Shown: positions 1 through 8,099 of the stretch, piece by piece
Layout of the letters: every line of letters starts with the position of its first letter
Numbering within the stretch: the first letter of the stretch is position 1
DNA from: Kiloniellaceae bacterium
Lineage (GTDB): Bacteria; Pseudomonadota; Alphaproteobacteria; Kiloniellales; J153
Length of the DNA stretch: 64,000 bases
Assembly: GCA_021776095.1 (NCBI GenBank)
Contig: JAJFGO010000002.1
Span: 1 to 64,000 of the forward strand
Direction: 5' to 3'
Program-made: the position numbers and the translations under genes
Notes under the pieces: generated by a model
What the model saw: only the letters and a program-made list of their open reading frames with translations
Database searches by the model: none
Told to the model about the DNA's origin: nothing

Positions 1-141
1 GCCGTCGAGAGGTTCTTCAATAAACTCAAACATTTCCGCGCCGTCGCCACACGCTACGACAAACGAGACGACAACTATCTCGCTTCCGTTAAACTTGCTT
101 CACTGCGAATATGGATTCGATTTAATGAGTCGGTGACCTAA
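1..141 (+). CDS. IS5-family transposase, C-terminal fragment
   Basis: The frame is open from the first base of the window and ends at TAA, giving 46 residues of a transposase C-terminus. The opening AVERFFNKLKHFR and the following ATRYDKR and NYLASVKLA match the C-terminal end of IS5-superfamily DDE transposases (IS427/IS1031-like groups). There the glutamate of the ERFF block is the third catalytic acidic residue. The rest of the gene lies left of the window, so whether the transposase is intact cannot be judged. It sits at the outer end of an AT-richer segment that carries the dGTPase and ends at tRNA-Arg, which suits an accessory island. Confidence 0.85.
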   Translation, partial: AVERFFNKLKHFRAVATRYDKRDDNYLASVKLASLRIWIRFNESVT

Positions 142-166
142 AGTCATTTCCAATCAGGGCGGACTC
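1..166 (+). mobile_element. Right end of an IS5-family insertion sequence (partial)
   Basis: The transposase stop codon is followed by about 25 bases that look like a terminal inverted repeat, ending in GGCGGACTC at 158-166 and followed by TAA at 167-169. IS5-group elements commonly duplicate a short TNA or YTAR target, so TAA (or CTAA) could be the target duplication. The left end is outside the window, so the inverted-repeat match cannot be verified. The exact boundary is inference; the assignment as an IS end rests on the transposase tail. Confidence 0.6.
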
Positions 167-169
167 TAA

Positions 170-521
170 GCAGGGCCCCATGACTGATTTTGGAGCCCAA
201 AAGTTAGGCCCTAGGGCGAATCCATCTTTCCCACAGGGGGTGGTGCTCTCAGGTGGTGCGCCGCCGCCAGCCGAAAAATCCCAGCCCGGTCCCGAATCAA
301 TACCATGGCACATGCGAGACGTGGGAACAGGCCGCAGAAATTGCGCCCTTGGCCCGCCAAGGGGTTGCTAAGCGGCAAGCAGACAGGCGGGAATGCACTC
401 GCGGATCTATGAGTGCCTTGTCGCAAGGTGACAGGCAGCCGTGGCGCATGCCGACCAACTTTTTTGTCACGAGGCGCCGCAGCGGTTTGGCTGGGATTCC
501 GGACTCCTCTTTGAAACGAGG
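170..521. other. Non-coding patch between the IS end and dgt
   Basis: About 350 bases with no recognisable gene. Short open frames exist on both strands but none has a convincing ribosome-binding site, known motif or consistent codon use. I see no tRNA, no array and no clear terminator for the dGTPase gene that ends at its right border. A small hairpin (CCTC/GAGG at about 506-521) is not followed by a T-run in the dgt reading direction. It is most likely remnant sequence left by island rearrangement. Confidence 0.5.
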
Positions 522-2009
522 TTATAAAGGTTTGAAAATGGTTTCCGGTTCTGTGGAGTTTAATCTGCCATAGAACTCTAAAGCGTACTTGTCTGTCATG
601 CCTGCAATGTAATCACATATCAGTCTATCTTTTTCGGTATCGTCTATATGATCATAAATATTACGAAAATCAGCAGGCATCAGCCGACTACCTTCCCCCT
701 CCTTTATTGCGCTGAAGATGTTTTTCACTATATCTTTTCCCCTATGTGCAACGACTTTTAGCATCGGAGACATTATTAATGACTGAAACGAAAAATGCTT
801 GAGAACCTCAACCTCTTTGAATGTAGCTAGGCTCAGATAGACTTTTGATAAAGGAGGAAATGTCGCATCGTATTCTGTCTGAATCCCACGGATGAATCGG
901 CCAACCAAATTCGACGTAAACTCAGTTCGAAGGTAGCCGTTTTCACAGAGCGAATTCGACGCGTCGTATATCGCTGACGCAATGGAGGCTCTCTCAACTC
1001 TGACGGCGAGGCCGCTCTTTTTCTGAGGCGACTGTTCATCGTCGAAATCCGGTATGCTCAAAATGTCACTAAATAGCGCTAGCAATGTAGCCAAGACTTC
1101 TTGTCGCGTAAATGTTGCTTCACTCGGGTTAGGCACTTGAGGATGCTTCTTGAGACCTGTTGTCACTTGATCCGCGATGGAATCTAGAAGCTCCTCAGAG
1201 GCCGAAATCATCTTCATAGGACTAAGAAACTGTGCTTTAAATGCGTCCTCTAAATCGTATGTCGAATAAGCGATATCGTCAGCCACATCCATGATGGCGC
1301 ACTCAATCGTCTTGAAGACATCCGGTATTTTGTCCGAGCCTAGAACGTGTCTTTTTATGTCAGCAACCAAACCCTTTTCTGTTCGGTAATATCCTTTTTG
1401 GATACCGCCACTCTTTCGGCTTTCAGTCTTTTGAGGTATTTCGTGATCATATTTTAGAATTGACGCTAACGTTCGATACGTCAGGTTGAGCCCTGCGCGG
1501 CAATCTACTTTTGAATCGTCCACCGGGACTGGCCTGTCTCGGTCCGTCTTCTTGGTCTGGCGCTTCTCTAATTTTGCTAGGATTCGAAGCGTTTGGGCGT
1601 TGCCTTCAAATCCGCCCAGATCCTTCATGCATTCATCCAAAGCTTCCTCGCCATTGTGACCAAAAGGCGGATGCCCAAGGTCGTGGCACAACGCAGCCGT
1701 TTCGACGATATCTGTTTTGATTTCTTGCTTTCGAAATCTGGGCTCAGTCGCGTTGATACGGATAGCTATCGACTTCGCGACCTGAGCCACCTCAAGAGAG
1801 TGCGTTAGGCGGTTGCGAAAGAAATCCGACTCGTGATTTGGGAAGAGCTGGGTCTTTCCTTGCAAGCGCCTAAAAGCTGCCGAGTGAACCAATCGCGCAA
1901 AATCGCGCCGCCACGGTGTCCGGTAATTCTCTTTGTCGAGTTGCCTCGTTAGGCGCGTTTGCGAAACTACGCGCCCTTCGTCACTCTTCCTGTATAGATT
2001 CTTTGCCAA
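522..2009 (-). CDS. dgt: dGTP triphosphohydrolase (HD-domain dGTPase)
   Basis: Predicted to hydrolyse dGTP to deoxyguanosine and triphosphate. The 495-residue protein carries the HD-superfamily metal site: FRNRLTHSLEVAQ (H70), then CHDLGHPPFGHNGE (H109, D110), and a later MDVADDIAYSTYDLEDA block typical of dGTPases. Length fits the long dGTPase type (E. coli Dgt is about 505 residues) rather than the shorter housekeeping type. The start is TTG, chosen because GGAGGAG lies at good spacing and the N-terminus (YRTPWRRDFARLVHSAAFRRLQGKTQ) matches the family start. The gene is visibly more AT-rich than the core, lies between an IS end and tRNA-Arg, and probably shares a transcript with the small basic ORF upstream. 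Some dGTPases of this family deplete dGTP during phage infection; that role here is inference. Confidence 0.9.
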   Translation of the reverse strand: MAKNLYRKSDEGRVVSQTRLTRQLDKENYRTPWRRDFARLVHSAAFRRLQGKTQLFPNHESDFFRNRLTHSLEVAQVAKSIAIRINATEPRFRKQEIKTDIVETAALCHDLGHPPFGHNGEEALDECMKDLGGFEGNAQTLRILAKLEKRQTKKTDRDRPVPVDDSKVDCRAGLNLTYRTLASILKYDHEIPQKTESRKSGGIQKGYYRTEKGLVADIKRHVLGSDKIPDVFKTIECAIMDVADDIAYSTYDLEDAFKAQFLSPMKMISASEELLDSIADQVTTGLKKHPQVPNPSEATFTRQEVLATLLALFSDILSIPDFDDEQSPQKKSGLAVRVERASIASAIYDASNSLCENGYLRTEFTSNLVGRFIRGIQTEYDATFPPLSKVYLSLATFKEVEVLKHFSFQSLIMSPMLKVVAHRGKDIVKNIFSAIKEGEGSRLMPADFRNIYDHIDDTEKDRLICDYIAGMTDKYALEFYGRLNSTEPETIFKPL

Positions 2010-2075
2010 TCCTGATCTCCTCCCCTCTCGGAATCAGAGAAGGGAGGGCAGCGAAACACGAAAAAGTTGAATTGC

Positions 2076-2279
2076 CTAGGCTCTTTTTTCTGCGCGCTTT
2101 GCTGATCCGTTGGCAGCTTGAGGTGCAACCCGCTTTGCAGATGTTACGTTTTTTGTTGGGGCTTGACTAAGTGCTTTCGTAACTTCTCGGAGTGTGCGTA
2201 GGTTTTCCGAGGCCACCTGCGTAGCGCCCCGCAGCGCCGCCGAGGGGACTGCCTTTATTTCCGAGAGCTTTGCGGCCAT
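2076..2279 (-). CDS. Small basic protein of unknown function upstream of dgt
   Basis: A 67-residue frame that I do not recognise. It begins MAAKLSEIKAVPSAALRG, is rich in Ala, Lys and Arg, and ends in a strongly basic tail (SAKRAEKRA). No membrane segment or cysteine is present. The ATG is preceded by AAGGGA about 8 bases upstream, and a good sigma-70-like promoter lies 45-75 bases further up. It is followed after 66 bases by dgt on the same strand, so the two are probably co-transcribed. It could be a small nucleic-acid-binding partner or regulator of the dGTPase, but nothing in the sequence proves a function. Confidence 0.5.
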   Translation of the reverse strand: MAAKLSEIKAVPSAALRGATQVASENLRTLREVTKALSQAPTKNVTSAKRVAPQAANGSAKRAEKRA

Positions 2280-2324
2280 GGAGCTAATCCCTTAAAAATT
2301 TGATGCTGATTATGCAACAGTGAG

Positions 2325-2354
2325 AGTATAGCTGCTTGCCGAAGGATTTGTGAA
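2325..2354 (-). promoter_or_regulatory. Predicted promoter for the small ORF and dgt
   Basis: On the minus strand, TTCACA (2354-2349, five of six matches to TTGACA) and TATACT (2330-2325, five of six matches to TATAAT) are separated by 18 bases. Transcription would begin near 2318, about 40 bases before the small ORF. It lies in the AT-rich stretch between tRNA-Arg and the dGTPase pair, so the island genes would have their own promoter. Confidence 0.5.
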
Positions 2355-2466
2355 TCCCCCACGGAAAGATTTTATCCACTGCCATGGATTTATGACGAAT
2401 CCCAGTTAGTCGGTTGCTAAATAACCAATTCAAAATCCGATGATTGTCATATGTCATTGAAAAACT

Positions 2467-2543
2467 TGGCGGACCCGACAGGATTCGAACCTGTGACCTC
2501 TGCCTTCGGAGGGCAGCACTCTATCCAGCTGAGCTACGGGTCC
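2467..2543 (-). tRNA. tRNA-Arg (anticodon CCG)
   Basis: A full cloverleaf can be read on the minus strand. The acceptor stem GGACCCG pairs with CGGGTCC, the D-arm contains AGCTCAGCTGGATAGAG, and the anticodon stem CTGCC/GGCAG closes the loop CTCCGAA with anticodon CCG (reads CGG, arginine). The T-arm is AGGTTCGAATCCT, the discriminator is G, and CCA is encoded. The 3' end faces the AT-rich left segment, the usual geometry for an integrase target. No second copy of the tRNA 3' end is visible inside the window. Confidence 0.95.
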
Positions 2544-2586
2544 CCAGAGCCGGCGCGACCTTACTCCAAGGTTTGGCGCGCGTAAA

Positions 2587-3609
2587 CTAGCTCGCGCCGC
2601 TATTCAGGCGGGTGAGGGCGCGGTCTTCGGCGCCGGAGGGCAGGGGCGCCGCCGGGTCGGCGATCCAGTTGGCGATATCGCTCCACACCACCTTGGCGTC
2701 CAGGTCGCGCAACAACATGTGCCAGCCATTGGCATAGAGGGCCCGGCGCTGGCGCGCGTGCGCTTCGGCGGGCAGGCTTTGCCACAGGCGCAGGGTCGGG
2801 TCCTCGGGCACGATCTCGTCCTTGCCGCCGTAAAGGAGCAGCGCCGGCAAGTTGAAAGCCGGCGCCGCCGCCAGGGCCTCGTCCATCAGATCGGCCAGGC
2901 CGCTAATGGCGTCGATCCGCGTCGCCTTGATGATCAGGGGATCGCGGCCCAGGGCGCGCAGCATCTCGATGTTGTCGGAGGCCTGGATCTTCAAGCCCCG
3001 CCCCGTGAGCGTGAGCCAGGGCATGGTGTGCGCGCCCAGCCACAGGGCCGCCCGGTAAAGCACCGGCATGGTCGCGCGCGCCCACACCGCCGGGGCGACC
3101 AAAACGGCGCCTTCAACCGCCAGGGTTTCCTCCTGGGCGGAGGCGGCCAGGATCACCGCGCCGCCCATGCTGTCGCCGACCAGGTAAAGCGGTATGCCGG
3201 GATAGCGGTTCCGCAACAGGGCCAGGGCATCGCGCAGATCGGCGGTCATGGCGGACGTGCCGGGCCAGAGGCCATGATGCGGCGCGGCCCCGAATCCGCG
3301 CTGGTCGTAGGCAAAGGTGGCGAGTCCTCGCGCCGCCCAAAAGGCGCCCGCGTCCTCGAAGGCCTTGGAGTAATCGTTGAAGCCGTGCAGGGCGAGGATA
3401 ACCGCGCGCGGCGCGCCGTCCGCCGGCAGCCAGGCACGCAGGGGCAGCGCCAAGCCGTCGCCGGTCACGAATTGCGTGGCGCTCAAACGGGGCATGGTTT
3501 CGCCGATGCCGGCGAGGCCGGATCCGGGCGGCGCCAGGCGCGGCGCGCAAGCGCCGGCCAGCAAGAGCAGCAGCAACGCGGCGCTTCGCCAAACCGGGGT
3601 TTCGGCCAT
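2587..3609 (-). CDS. Lipoprotein alpha/beta hydrolase (monoacylglycerol lipase-like)
   Basis: A serine hydrolase of the alpha/beta fold, probably anchored in the envelope. From the chosen ATG the protein begins with a short charged stretch, a leucine-rich hydrophobic segment and a lipobox (LAGAC, Cys21), so it should be a lipoprotein. The fold is shown by LHGFNDY (oxyanion region), the nucleophile elbow GDSMGG (Ser147), GGKDEIVPED (catalytic Asp) and NGWHML (catalytic His). This pattern matches the serine aminopeptidase S33/monoglyceride lipase group. An in-frame ATG 30 bases upstream lies inside the preceding ABC gene and would extend the N-terminus, so the start after the ABC stop is preferred. 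Its substrate is unknown; lipid or ester cleavage is inference. Confidence 0.8.
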   Translation of the reverse strand: MAETPVWRSAALLLLLLAGACAPRLAPPGSGLAGIGETMPRLSATQFVTGDGLALPLRAWLPADGAPRAVILALHGFNDYSKAFEDAGAFWAARGLATFAYDQRGFGAAPHHGLWPGTSAMTADLRDALALLRNRYPGIPLYLVGDSMGGAVILAASAQEETLAVEGAVLVAPAVWARATMPVLYRAALWLGAHTMPWLTLTGRGLKIQASDNIEMLRALGRDPLIIKATRIDAISGLADLMDEALAAAPAFNLPALLLYGGKDEIVPEDPTLRLWQSLPAEAHARQRRALYANGWHMLLRDLDAKVVWSDIANWIADPAAPLPSGAEDRALTRLNSGAS

Positions 3610-3613
3610 GGGG

Positions 3614-4636
3614 TTAGCGGCCGCTCTCGCGCTTGCCATTGCCCGGCCGTGGGTCGTGGGCGCCTCGGGTCAATTGCAGGAATATGTCCTCCAGGTCGGT
3701 CTCTTCGGTTGAGAGGTCCATGACTTGCAGGCCGGAGGCGGCCACCGCGCGCAGGATATCGGGCACCGGGCTTTGGCTCGGGCGATAATGAAAGACCAGA
3801 CGGCGGGGGCCGGTCAGCTCGGCGTTGAATTCGGCCAAGGCCGTGGGCACGGTGTCCAAGTCGTTGCCCAGCACCAAGGTCAAATCCTTGCTGTCGAGGC
3901 GTTTCAGCAGGGATTGCGTGGTGTCGCAGGCGATGACCCGACCGTGATCGATGATCGCGATGCGATCGCACAGGGCCTCGGCTTCCTCCAGATAGTGGGT
4001 GGTCAGGAGAATCGTGGTGCCAAGCCGGTTCAGTTCGCGCACATGGCCCCATAGCTGTTGGCGGAACGCGATATCGACGCCCGCCGTCGGCTCGTCCAGG
4101 ACCAGCACCGGCGGGTTGTGGACCATGGCCTTGGCGACCATCAGGCGCCGGCGCATGCCGCCGGAAAGGGTCCGGGCGTAGGACTTGGCCTTGTCGGCGA
4201 GGCCCAGCGCGCCCAGGATTTCGTCGCTGCGTCGTTCCCGGGGCGGCACGCCGTAGAGGCCGGCTTGCAGTTCCAAGAGCTCGCGCGGGGTGAAAAAGGG
4301 GTCGATATTCAATTCCTGAGGCACGACGCCGATCGCCGAACGCGACTGGCGCGACTGGGCTTCGATGTCGTAGCCCCAGATCTTGGCGGTGCCGCCGCTT
4401 TTGTTGACCAGGCCGGCGAGGATGTTGATCAGCGTCGATTTGCCGGCGCCGTTAGGCCCCAAGAGGCCGAACAGCGACCCGCGCGGAATCTCCAAATCGA
4501 CATCGGCCAAGGCGTGTATATCCTCGCCCCGGCCCTTGGCCCGGTAGAGTTTATCGAGCCCTCGAACCTCGACCGCGAAGACCGGCATGTCCGCATTGGC
4601 CGAATGCGCTGCCACGGAAGTTTGATCGTCAGGCAT
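3614..4636 (-). CDS. ABC-2 type transporter ATP-binding protein
   Basis: A 340-residue ATPase subunit of an ABC exporter of the NodI/YadG/CcmA type. The nucleotide-binding domain shows Walker A GPNGAGKST, the Q-loop VVPQE, signature LSGGM, Walker B VLVLDEPTAGVD and the switch-histidine region TTHYLEEAE. These are followed by a C-terminal regulatory extension of about 100 residues. The membrane permease that such ATPases need is not next to it on either side. The next gene on the same strand, four bases after the chosen lipoprotein start, is the alpha/beta hydrolase, so the two are probably co-transcribed. The cargo cannot be deduced. Confidence 0.88.
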   Translation of the reverse strand: MPDDQTSVAAHSANADMPVFAVEVRGLDKLYRAKGRGEDIHALADVDLEIPRGSLFGLLGPNGAGKSTLINILAGLVNKSGGTAKIWGYDIEAQSRQSRSAIGVVPQELNIDPFFTPRELLELQAGLYGVPPRERRSDEILGALGLADKAKSYARTLSGGMRRRLMVAKAMVHNPPVLVLDEPTAGVDIAFRQQLWGHVRELNRLGTTILLTTHYLEEAEALCDRIAIIDHGRVIACDTTQSLLKRLDSKDLTLVLGNDLDTVPTALAEFNAELTGPRRLVFHYRPSQSPVPDILRAVAASGLQVMDLSTEETDLEDIFLQLTRGAHDPRPGNGKRESGR

Positions 4637-4832
4637 GACACCTAGCTTGAAATTGAGAATCGCGGCCGCGAACGAACATCTTCACAACGCGCACGGCGCG
4701 GGCTCCAGGCCCGCTTCCACCATTGATCGCGGCGCGTCAATGGGTATCATCGCGTCATCGGACGGTCAATTGAGGCCCAGCGGACCCTGTCGTGTGCCCA
4801 GGACATAGCGGGCTGGCCTCCCAAGGCGGAGA

Positions 4833-5042
4833 GTGGCGGTGGATAATTCCCTGGATGCCCCCGAGGCGGTCGAGGTCGGCGGCGAAACGGTCAAGTGCGA
4901 CGGCGGTGGCGGGGCTCTCGGGCATCCGCGTGTGTGGCTGAACATGGAGGGCCGGGGCCGGATCGATTGCCCCTATTGCGACCGGCGATTCGTCCTCAAG
5001 GCGAACGCGGCCGGCGGGGGACAGGGCGGCGGCGGGCATTGA
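4833..5042 (+). CDS. Zinc-finger domain protein (zf-CHCC, NDUFS6-like)
   Basis: A 69-residue protein with the CHCC zinc finger found in mitochondrial complex I subunit NDUFS6 and its alphaproteobacterial relatives. The ligands are readable: Cys22 in KCDGG, His31 in LGHPRVWL, then Cys46 and Cys49 in DCPYC. The glycine-rich stretch before GHPRVWL is typical of the family. Translation starts at GTG, with AAGGCGGAGA just upstream. It ends 8 bases before the first adenylate-forming ligase and is probably translated from the same mRNA. In Paracoccus-type complex I this protein is an accessory subunit; that role here is inferred from the family, and no nuo genes are in the window. Confidence 0.85.
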   Translation: MAVDNSLDAPEAVEVGGETVKCDGGGGALGHPRVWLNMEGRGRIDCPYCDRRFVLKANAAGGGQGGGGH

Positions 5043-5049
5043 GCGCGGC

Positions 5050-6441
5050 GTGAGCGCCGGCGCGCCTATCGCGCGAGTTCCCCATTCCGCCACACCGGGC
5101 ATCGCCTGGCCGGCCTTGCCATCGCCCAGCGTCGCGCGCCGCTTGGCCCTGATTCAGCAGCTCGAGCAAACCCAGTGGTGGCGCCCCGAGGTCTTGCGCG
5201 ACTGGCAATTCCGGCAACTTGCTCTCTTGATCGATCACGCGCTAAATACGGTGCCGTTTCATAGAAAACGCCTGCGCGCGGCGGGGCTGCGGGCCGGCCA
5301 GCCGCTCACCCCTGAAATCTGGGCGAAAATCCCGCTCCTGACGCGCGAGAACATACAAGACGCCGGCGGCGCCATGCTCAGTGCGAACATTCCAGCCGGA
5401 CACGGGCGCTGCGCCAAGACCACGACCTCGGGATCGACCGGCAAGCCGGTAACGGTGGTCAAGACCGCCTTGGGGCAACTTCTGTGGGAAAGCGTGACCC
5501 TGCGAAATCACATCTGGCAGGGCCGGGATCTGGGCAAGAAGCTCGCGGTGATCCGCAGCTTGGCGGCCGGAAAGGCGCCCTATCCCAGGGGCGCGCACAG
5601 CCGCACCTGGGGCGGCGGCGCGGCGGCGGTGTTTCCGACCGGTCCGGCGGCGCTTCTGAACGTGGACACGAACATCGCGGACCAGGCACGCTGGCTGCAG
5701 CGGCAAAATCCGGAATATCTCTTGGTGCTGCCGACCAACCTGCTCGATCTGGCGACCTACTGTATCGACCAGGAAATAAAGCTGCCGCGCTTGCGCGATG
5801 TCGGAACCCTAGGCGGGGTCTTGATGCCCCGGGTCCGCGCGGCGTGCCGGACCGCCTGGGAGGTATCGGTGATTGACATGTACAGCGCGCAAGAGGTCGG
5901 TTACATCGCGCTTCAGTGCCCCGATCACGAGCACTATCATGTTCAGTCCGAAACCTGCATGGTTGAAGTTCTCGATTCCGACAATATGCCCTGCGAACCT
6001 GGAGACTTGGGCCGAGTCGTCGTGACGCCTTTGCACAGCTTCGCCATGCCGCTCTTGCGCTACGATATCGGCGACTACGCGGAGGTCGGGGAGGCCTGTT
6101 CCTGCGGCCGCGGCCTGCCGGTCCTGCGCCGCATCATCGGGCGGGCCCGCAACATGCTTGTCCTGCCCGGCGGCGAGCGGATTTCCCCCACCTTCATCAA
6201 CGATTGGTTCGAAGGCTTCCCGGTCCGCCAGTTCCAGGTCATTCAGAGGGCGCAACGCGACCTGGAGATCAAGGTCGTGCCACTGCGGCCTTTCACCAAG
6301 GCGGAAGAGGCACGCGTCAAGGATCTGATCGCCGAACGGCTCGGATCCGAATTCCAGGTTTCCCTGACCTACCACGACGAGATCCCGCGCGGGCCGGGCG
6401 GAAAGTTCGAGGATTTCAAGTGCGAGATCGAAGACACCTAA
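5050..6441 (+). CDS. Adenylate-forming ligase, PaaK/CapK type (copy 1)
   Basis: A 463-residue member of the ANL superfamily, in the phenylacetate-CoA ligase/CapK branch, expected to activate a carboxylic acid as an acyl-adenylate. Visible motifs are the phosphate loop TTSGSTGKPV, the adenylate-binding MYSAQEVG block, LLRYDIGDYAE, a cysteine pair SCGRGLP as in PaaK-type proteins, GRARNML, and near the end GPGGKFEDFK, which supplies the lysine of the C-terminal lid. It starts at GTG. It is the most divergent of three ligases arranged head to tail before polA. The acid substrate, and whether the acceptor is CoA, an amine or a sugar, cannot be read from sequence. Confidence 0.82.
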   Translation: MSAGAPIARVPHSATPGIAWPALPSPSVARRLALIQQLEQTQWWRPEVLRDWQFRQLALLIDHALNTVPFHRKRLRAAGLRAGQPLTPEIWAKIPLLTRENIQDAGGAMLSANIPAGHGRCAKTTTSGSTGKPVTVVKTALGQLLWESVTLRNHIWQGRDLGKKLAVIRSLAAGKAPYPRGAHSRTWGGGAAAVFPTGPAALLNVDTNIADQARWLQRQNPEYLLVLPTNLLDLATYCIDQEIKLPRLRDVGTLGGVLMPRVRAACRTAWEVSVIDMYSAQEVGYIALQCPDHEHYHVQSETCMVEVLDSDNMPCEPGDLGRVVVTPLHSFAMPLLRYDIGDYAEVGEACSCGRGLPVLRRIIGRARNMLVLPGGERISPTFINDWFEGFPVRQFQVIQRAQRDLEIKVVPLRPFTKAEEARVKDLIAERLGSEFQVSLTYHDEIPRGPGGKFEDFKCEIEDT

Positions 6442-6445
6442 CGCA

Positions 6446-7891
6446 ATGACTTTAACCGGCATCGCGACCGACCTGGCGTGCGAACGCGAGGAGCAGGGCC
6501 GCTGGCGCCTGCGCCCGCGTTACGCGAAGGTGAAGGTCTTCGACCAACTGGTGGACGGCGAGTTCTTGCCGCAAGACGAGCAACGCCGCCGTCAGTCGCG
6601 CGCCCTTTCGCGCATTATCGAATTCGCCGCCGCCGAGGTGCCCTACTACCGCGATCTATTCGCCGCGCGCGGCCTCGGTGTGCGGGATATCCAAAGCCCG
6701 GACGATCTGGTGAAGTTGCCTGTGCTGGGCAAGGAAAGTGTGCACGCGAATCATGACCGCTTACGTCCCGCCCGCCTGCCGCGTGGCGAACGGCTCCACG
6801 GCATCTTTTCTTCCTCCGGTACTACCGGGCAGCCGACGAAGATTTTTCAAACCGCGTCCAGCAACGCGATGTTCTCCTATCTGGGCCAGCGGCAATACCG
6901 CTGGTGCCGCTTCGATCCTGGCAAGACCATCGCATTTTTGCGCTATCCGGGCGACTTCCCGGCGCCGCGCGGGGGTGGAGCCTATCCCGACGGCGTGACC
7001 TACCGTTTGCCGCGTTGGCGCTACGCAGGATTTTTTTTCGAAACCGGCCCCTGGCTCGGCCTGACCATCACGACGCCGGTAGAGCGGCAAATAGAGTGGC
7101 TGCGGGACCAGCGCCCAGCCTATCTGTGCACCCACGCCTCATGGCTGGAACAGCTGTGTTATGCCGCTGCCGGCGAGACCGTGGCCGATAGTCTGGAGTC
7201 GGTCTTGGGAATTTCCGAGGATTTGCGCGCGCCCGCGCGGCGTTTCGTCGAGCGCGCGCTCGACGTCCCGGTTCATCAGAACTACGGCATGAACGAAATC
7301 GGCCTCATGGCCATGCGCTGCGCCGCCGGGCGCTATCACGTCCATGCCGAGCATTGCCTGATCGAGATCGTGGATGAAGAAGGACAGCCCTGCCCGCCCG
7401 GCGAGACCGGGCGCATCGCCGTGACCGCCTTGCGCAACCCCGCCATGCCGTTAATCCGCTACGACACCGACGACATGGCCGAAGCCCTGGACGGCCTTTG
7501 CCCCTGTGGGCGCAGCCTGCCGTCCTTCGGCAATTTGACCGGCCGCTACCGGCGTTATCTTTCCTTACCGGAAGGTTCTTACCAATTGTTCCTCGCTCTG
7601 CGCACCGCCGTGAACGACTTGCCCGGCGATACGGTCCGCGCCTTGCGGCGATTCCAGGTGCATCAATACCGCGACGGGCGTTTCGAATTACGCCTCATGG
7701 TGGCCGGCCCGCTGCCGCCGGCCTTTTACGAAGGCGTGCGCGCCGCCTGGGCGGCGGCCATCGGAACCCGGACGGAAACGCTTAGCGTTGTCGAGGCCGA
7801 GGAAATTCCGCGTGGGCGGGGCGGCAAATTTCAGGATTTCACCTCCGACTACATGCTGGCCCCGGATAGCGAGCCCCCGACCCCGGCCTAG
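6446..7891 (+). CDS. Adenylate-forming ligase, PaaK/CapK type (copy 2)
   Basis: A 481-residue paralogue of the preceding gene. It keeps the phosphate loop SSSGTTGQPTK, with Gln where copy 1 has Lys. It also keeps YGMNEIG in the adenine-binding region, LIRYDTDDMAE, LCPCGRSLP, the hinge-region GRYRRYL, and a terminal RGGKFQDF block with the putative catalytic lysine. It is clearly closest to copy 3: both have 481 residues and align end to end without large gaps, sharing stretches such as EVPYYRDLFAARGL and VTALRNPAMPL. It starts 4 bases after copy 1 ends. The protein looks intact, so a functional, possibly diverged-specificity enzyme is likely. Confidence 0.82.
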   Translation: MTLTGIATDLACEREEQGRWRLRPRYAKVKVFDQLVDGEFLPQDEQRRRQSRALSRIIEFAAAEVPYYRDLFAARGLGVRDIQSPDDLVKLPVLGKESVHANHDRLRPARLPRGERLHGIFSSSGTTGQPTKIFQTASSNAMFSYLGQRQYRWCRFDPGKTIAFLRYPGDFPAPRGGGAYPDGVTYRLPRWRYAGFFFETGPWLGLTITTPVERQIEWLRDQRPAYLCTHASWLEQLCYAAAGETVADSLESVLGISEDLRAPARRFVERALDVPVHQNYGMNEIGLMAMRCAAGRYHVHAEHCLIEIVDEEGQPCPPGETGRIAVTALRNPAMPLIRYDTDDMAEALDGLCPCGRSLPSFGNLTGRYRRYLSLPEGSYQLFLALRTAVNDLPGDTVRALRRFQVHQYRDGRFELRLMVAGPLPPAFYEGVRAAWAAAIGTRTETLSVVEAEEIPRGRGGKFQDFTSDYMLAPDSEPPTPA

Positions 7892-7940
7892 GCGCGAGCC
7901 TCTCTCGACTCCAGCACGCTGCTCCGGCATTCTGCGGCCC

Positions 7941-8099
7941 ATGAGCGTGCCCGAGAAGCCCTCCCTCAATCATCCCCTTCGCATCATCCTGATCGGCGAA
8001 CCCAGCTACGTTGAAATTCCAGCGATCCGCGAGCGTCAGGCCGCGCGGAAACGCCGCGAGTTGTTGGAGGCCAGGTTGCGCGAGATCGGGGAAACCTAG
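7941..8099 (+). pseudogene. Remnant of the polA 5' end (duplication scar)
   Basis: A 52-codon frame whose start mirrors the true polA start. Both are preceded by CTCGACTC and GCTCCGGCATTCT followed by GCGGCC and the ATG, and both encode M-x-x-PEK, then NHP, then an I-x-LI segment and a Tyr at matching positions. The likeness fades after about 25-30 codons, where unrelated sequence (RERQAARKRRELLEARL) takes over until a stop just before ligase copy 3. It lacks every DNA polymerase domain. The simplest reading is that a unit made of a ligase plus the beginning of polA was tandemly duplicated and the extra polA piece decayed. A functional small peptide is less likely. Confidence 0.65.

Noticed and set aside
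506-521. Small hairpin after dgt as a terminator
   Set aside because: The stem is only four base pairs and no T-run follows on the minus strand.
253-573. A plus-strand frame of 106 codons next to the IS end
   Set aside because: It runs into the 3' end of dgt on the opposite strand, has no ribosome-binding site and resembles nothing I recognise.
2719-3723. A plus-strand frame of 334 codons across the lipoprotein hydrolase
   Set aside because: Opposite to a clear alpha/beta hydrolase with a full catalytic triad; the plus-strand product is Gly/Arg/Gln-rich shadow sequence.
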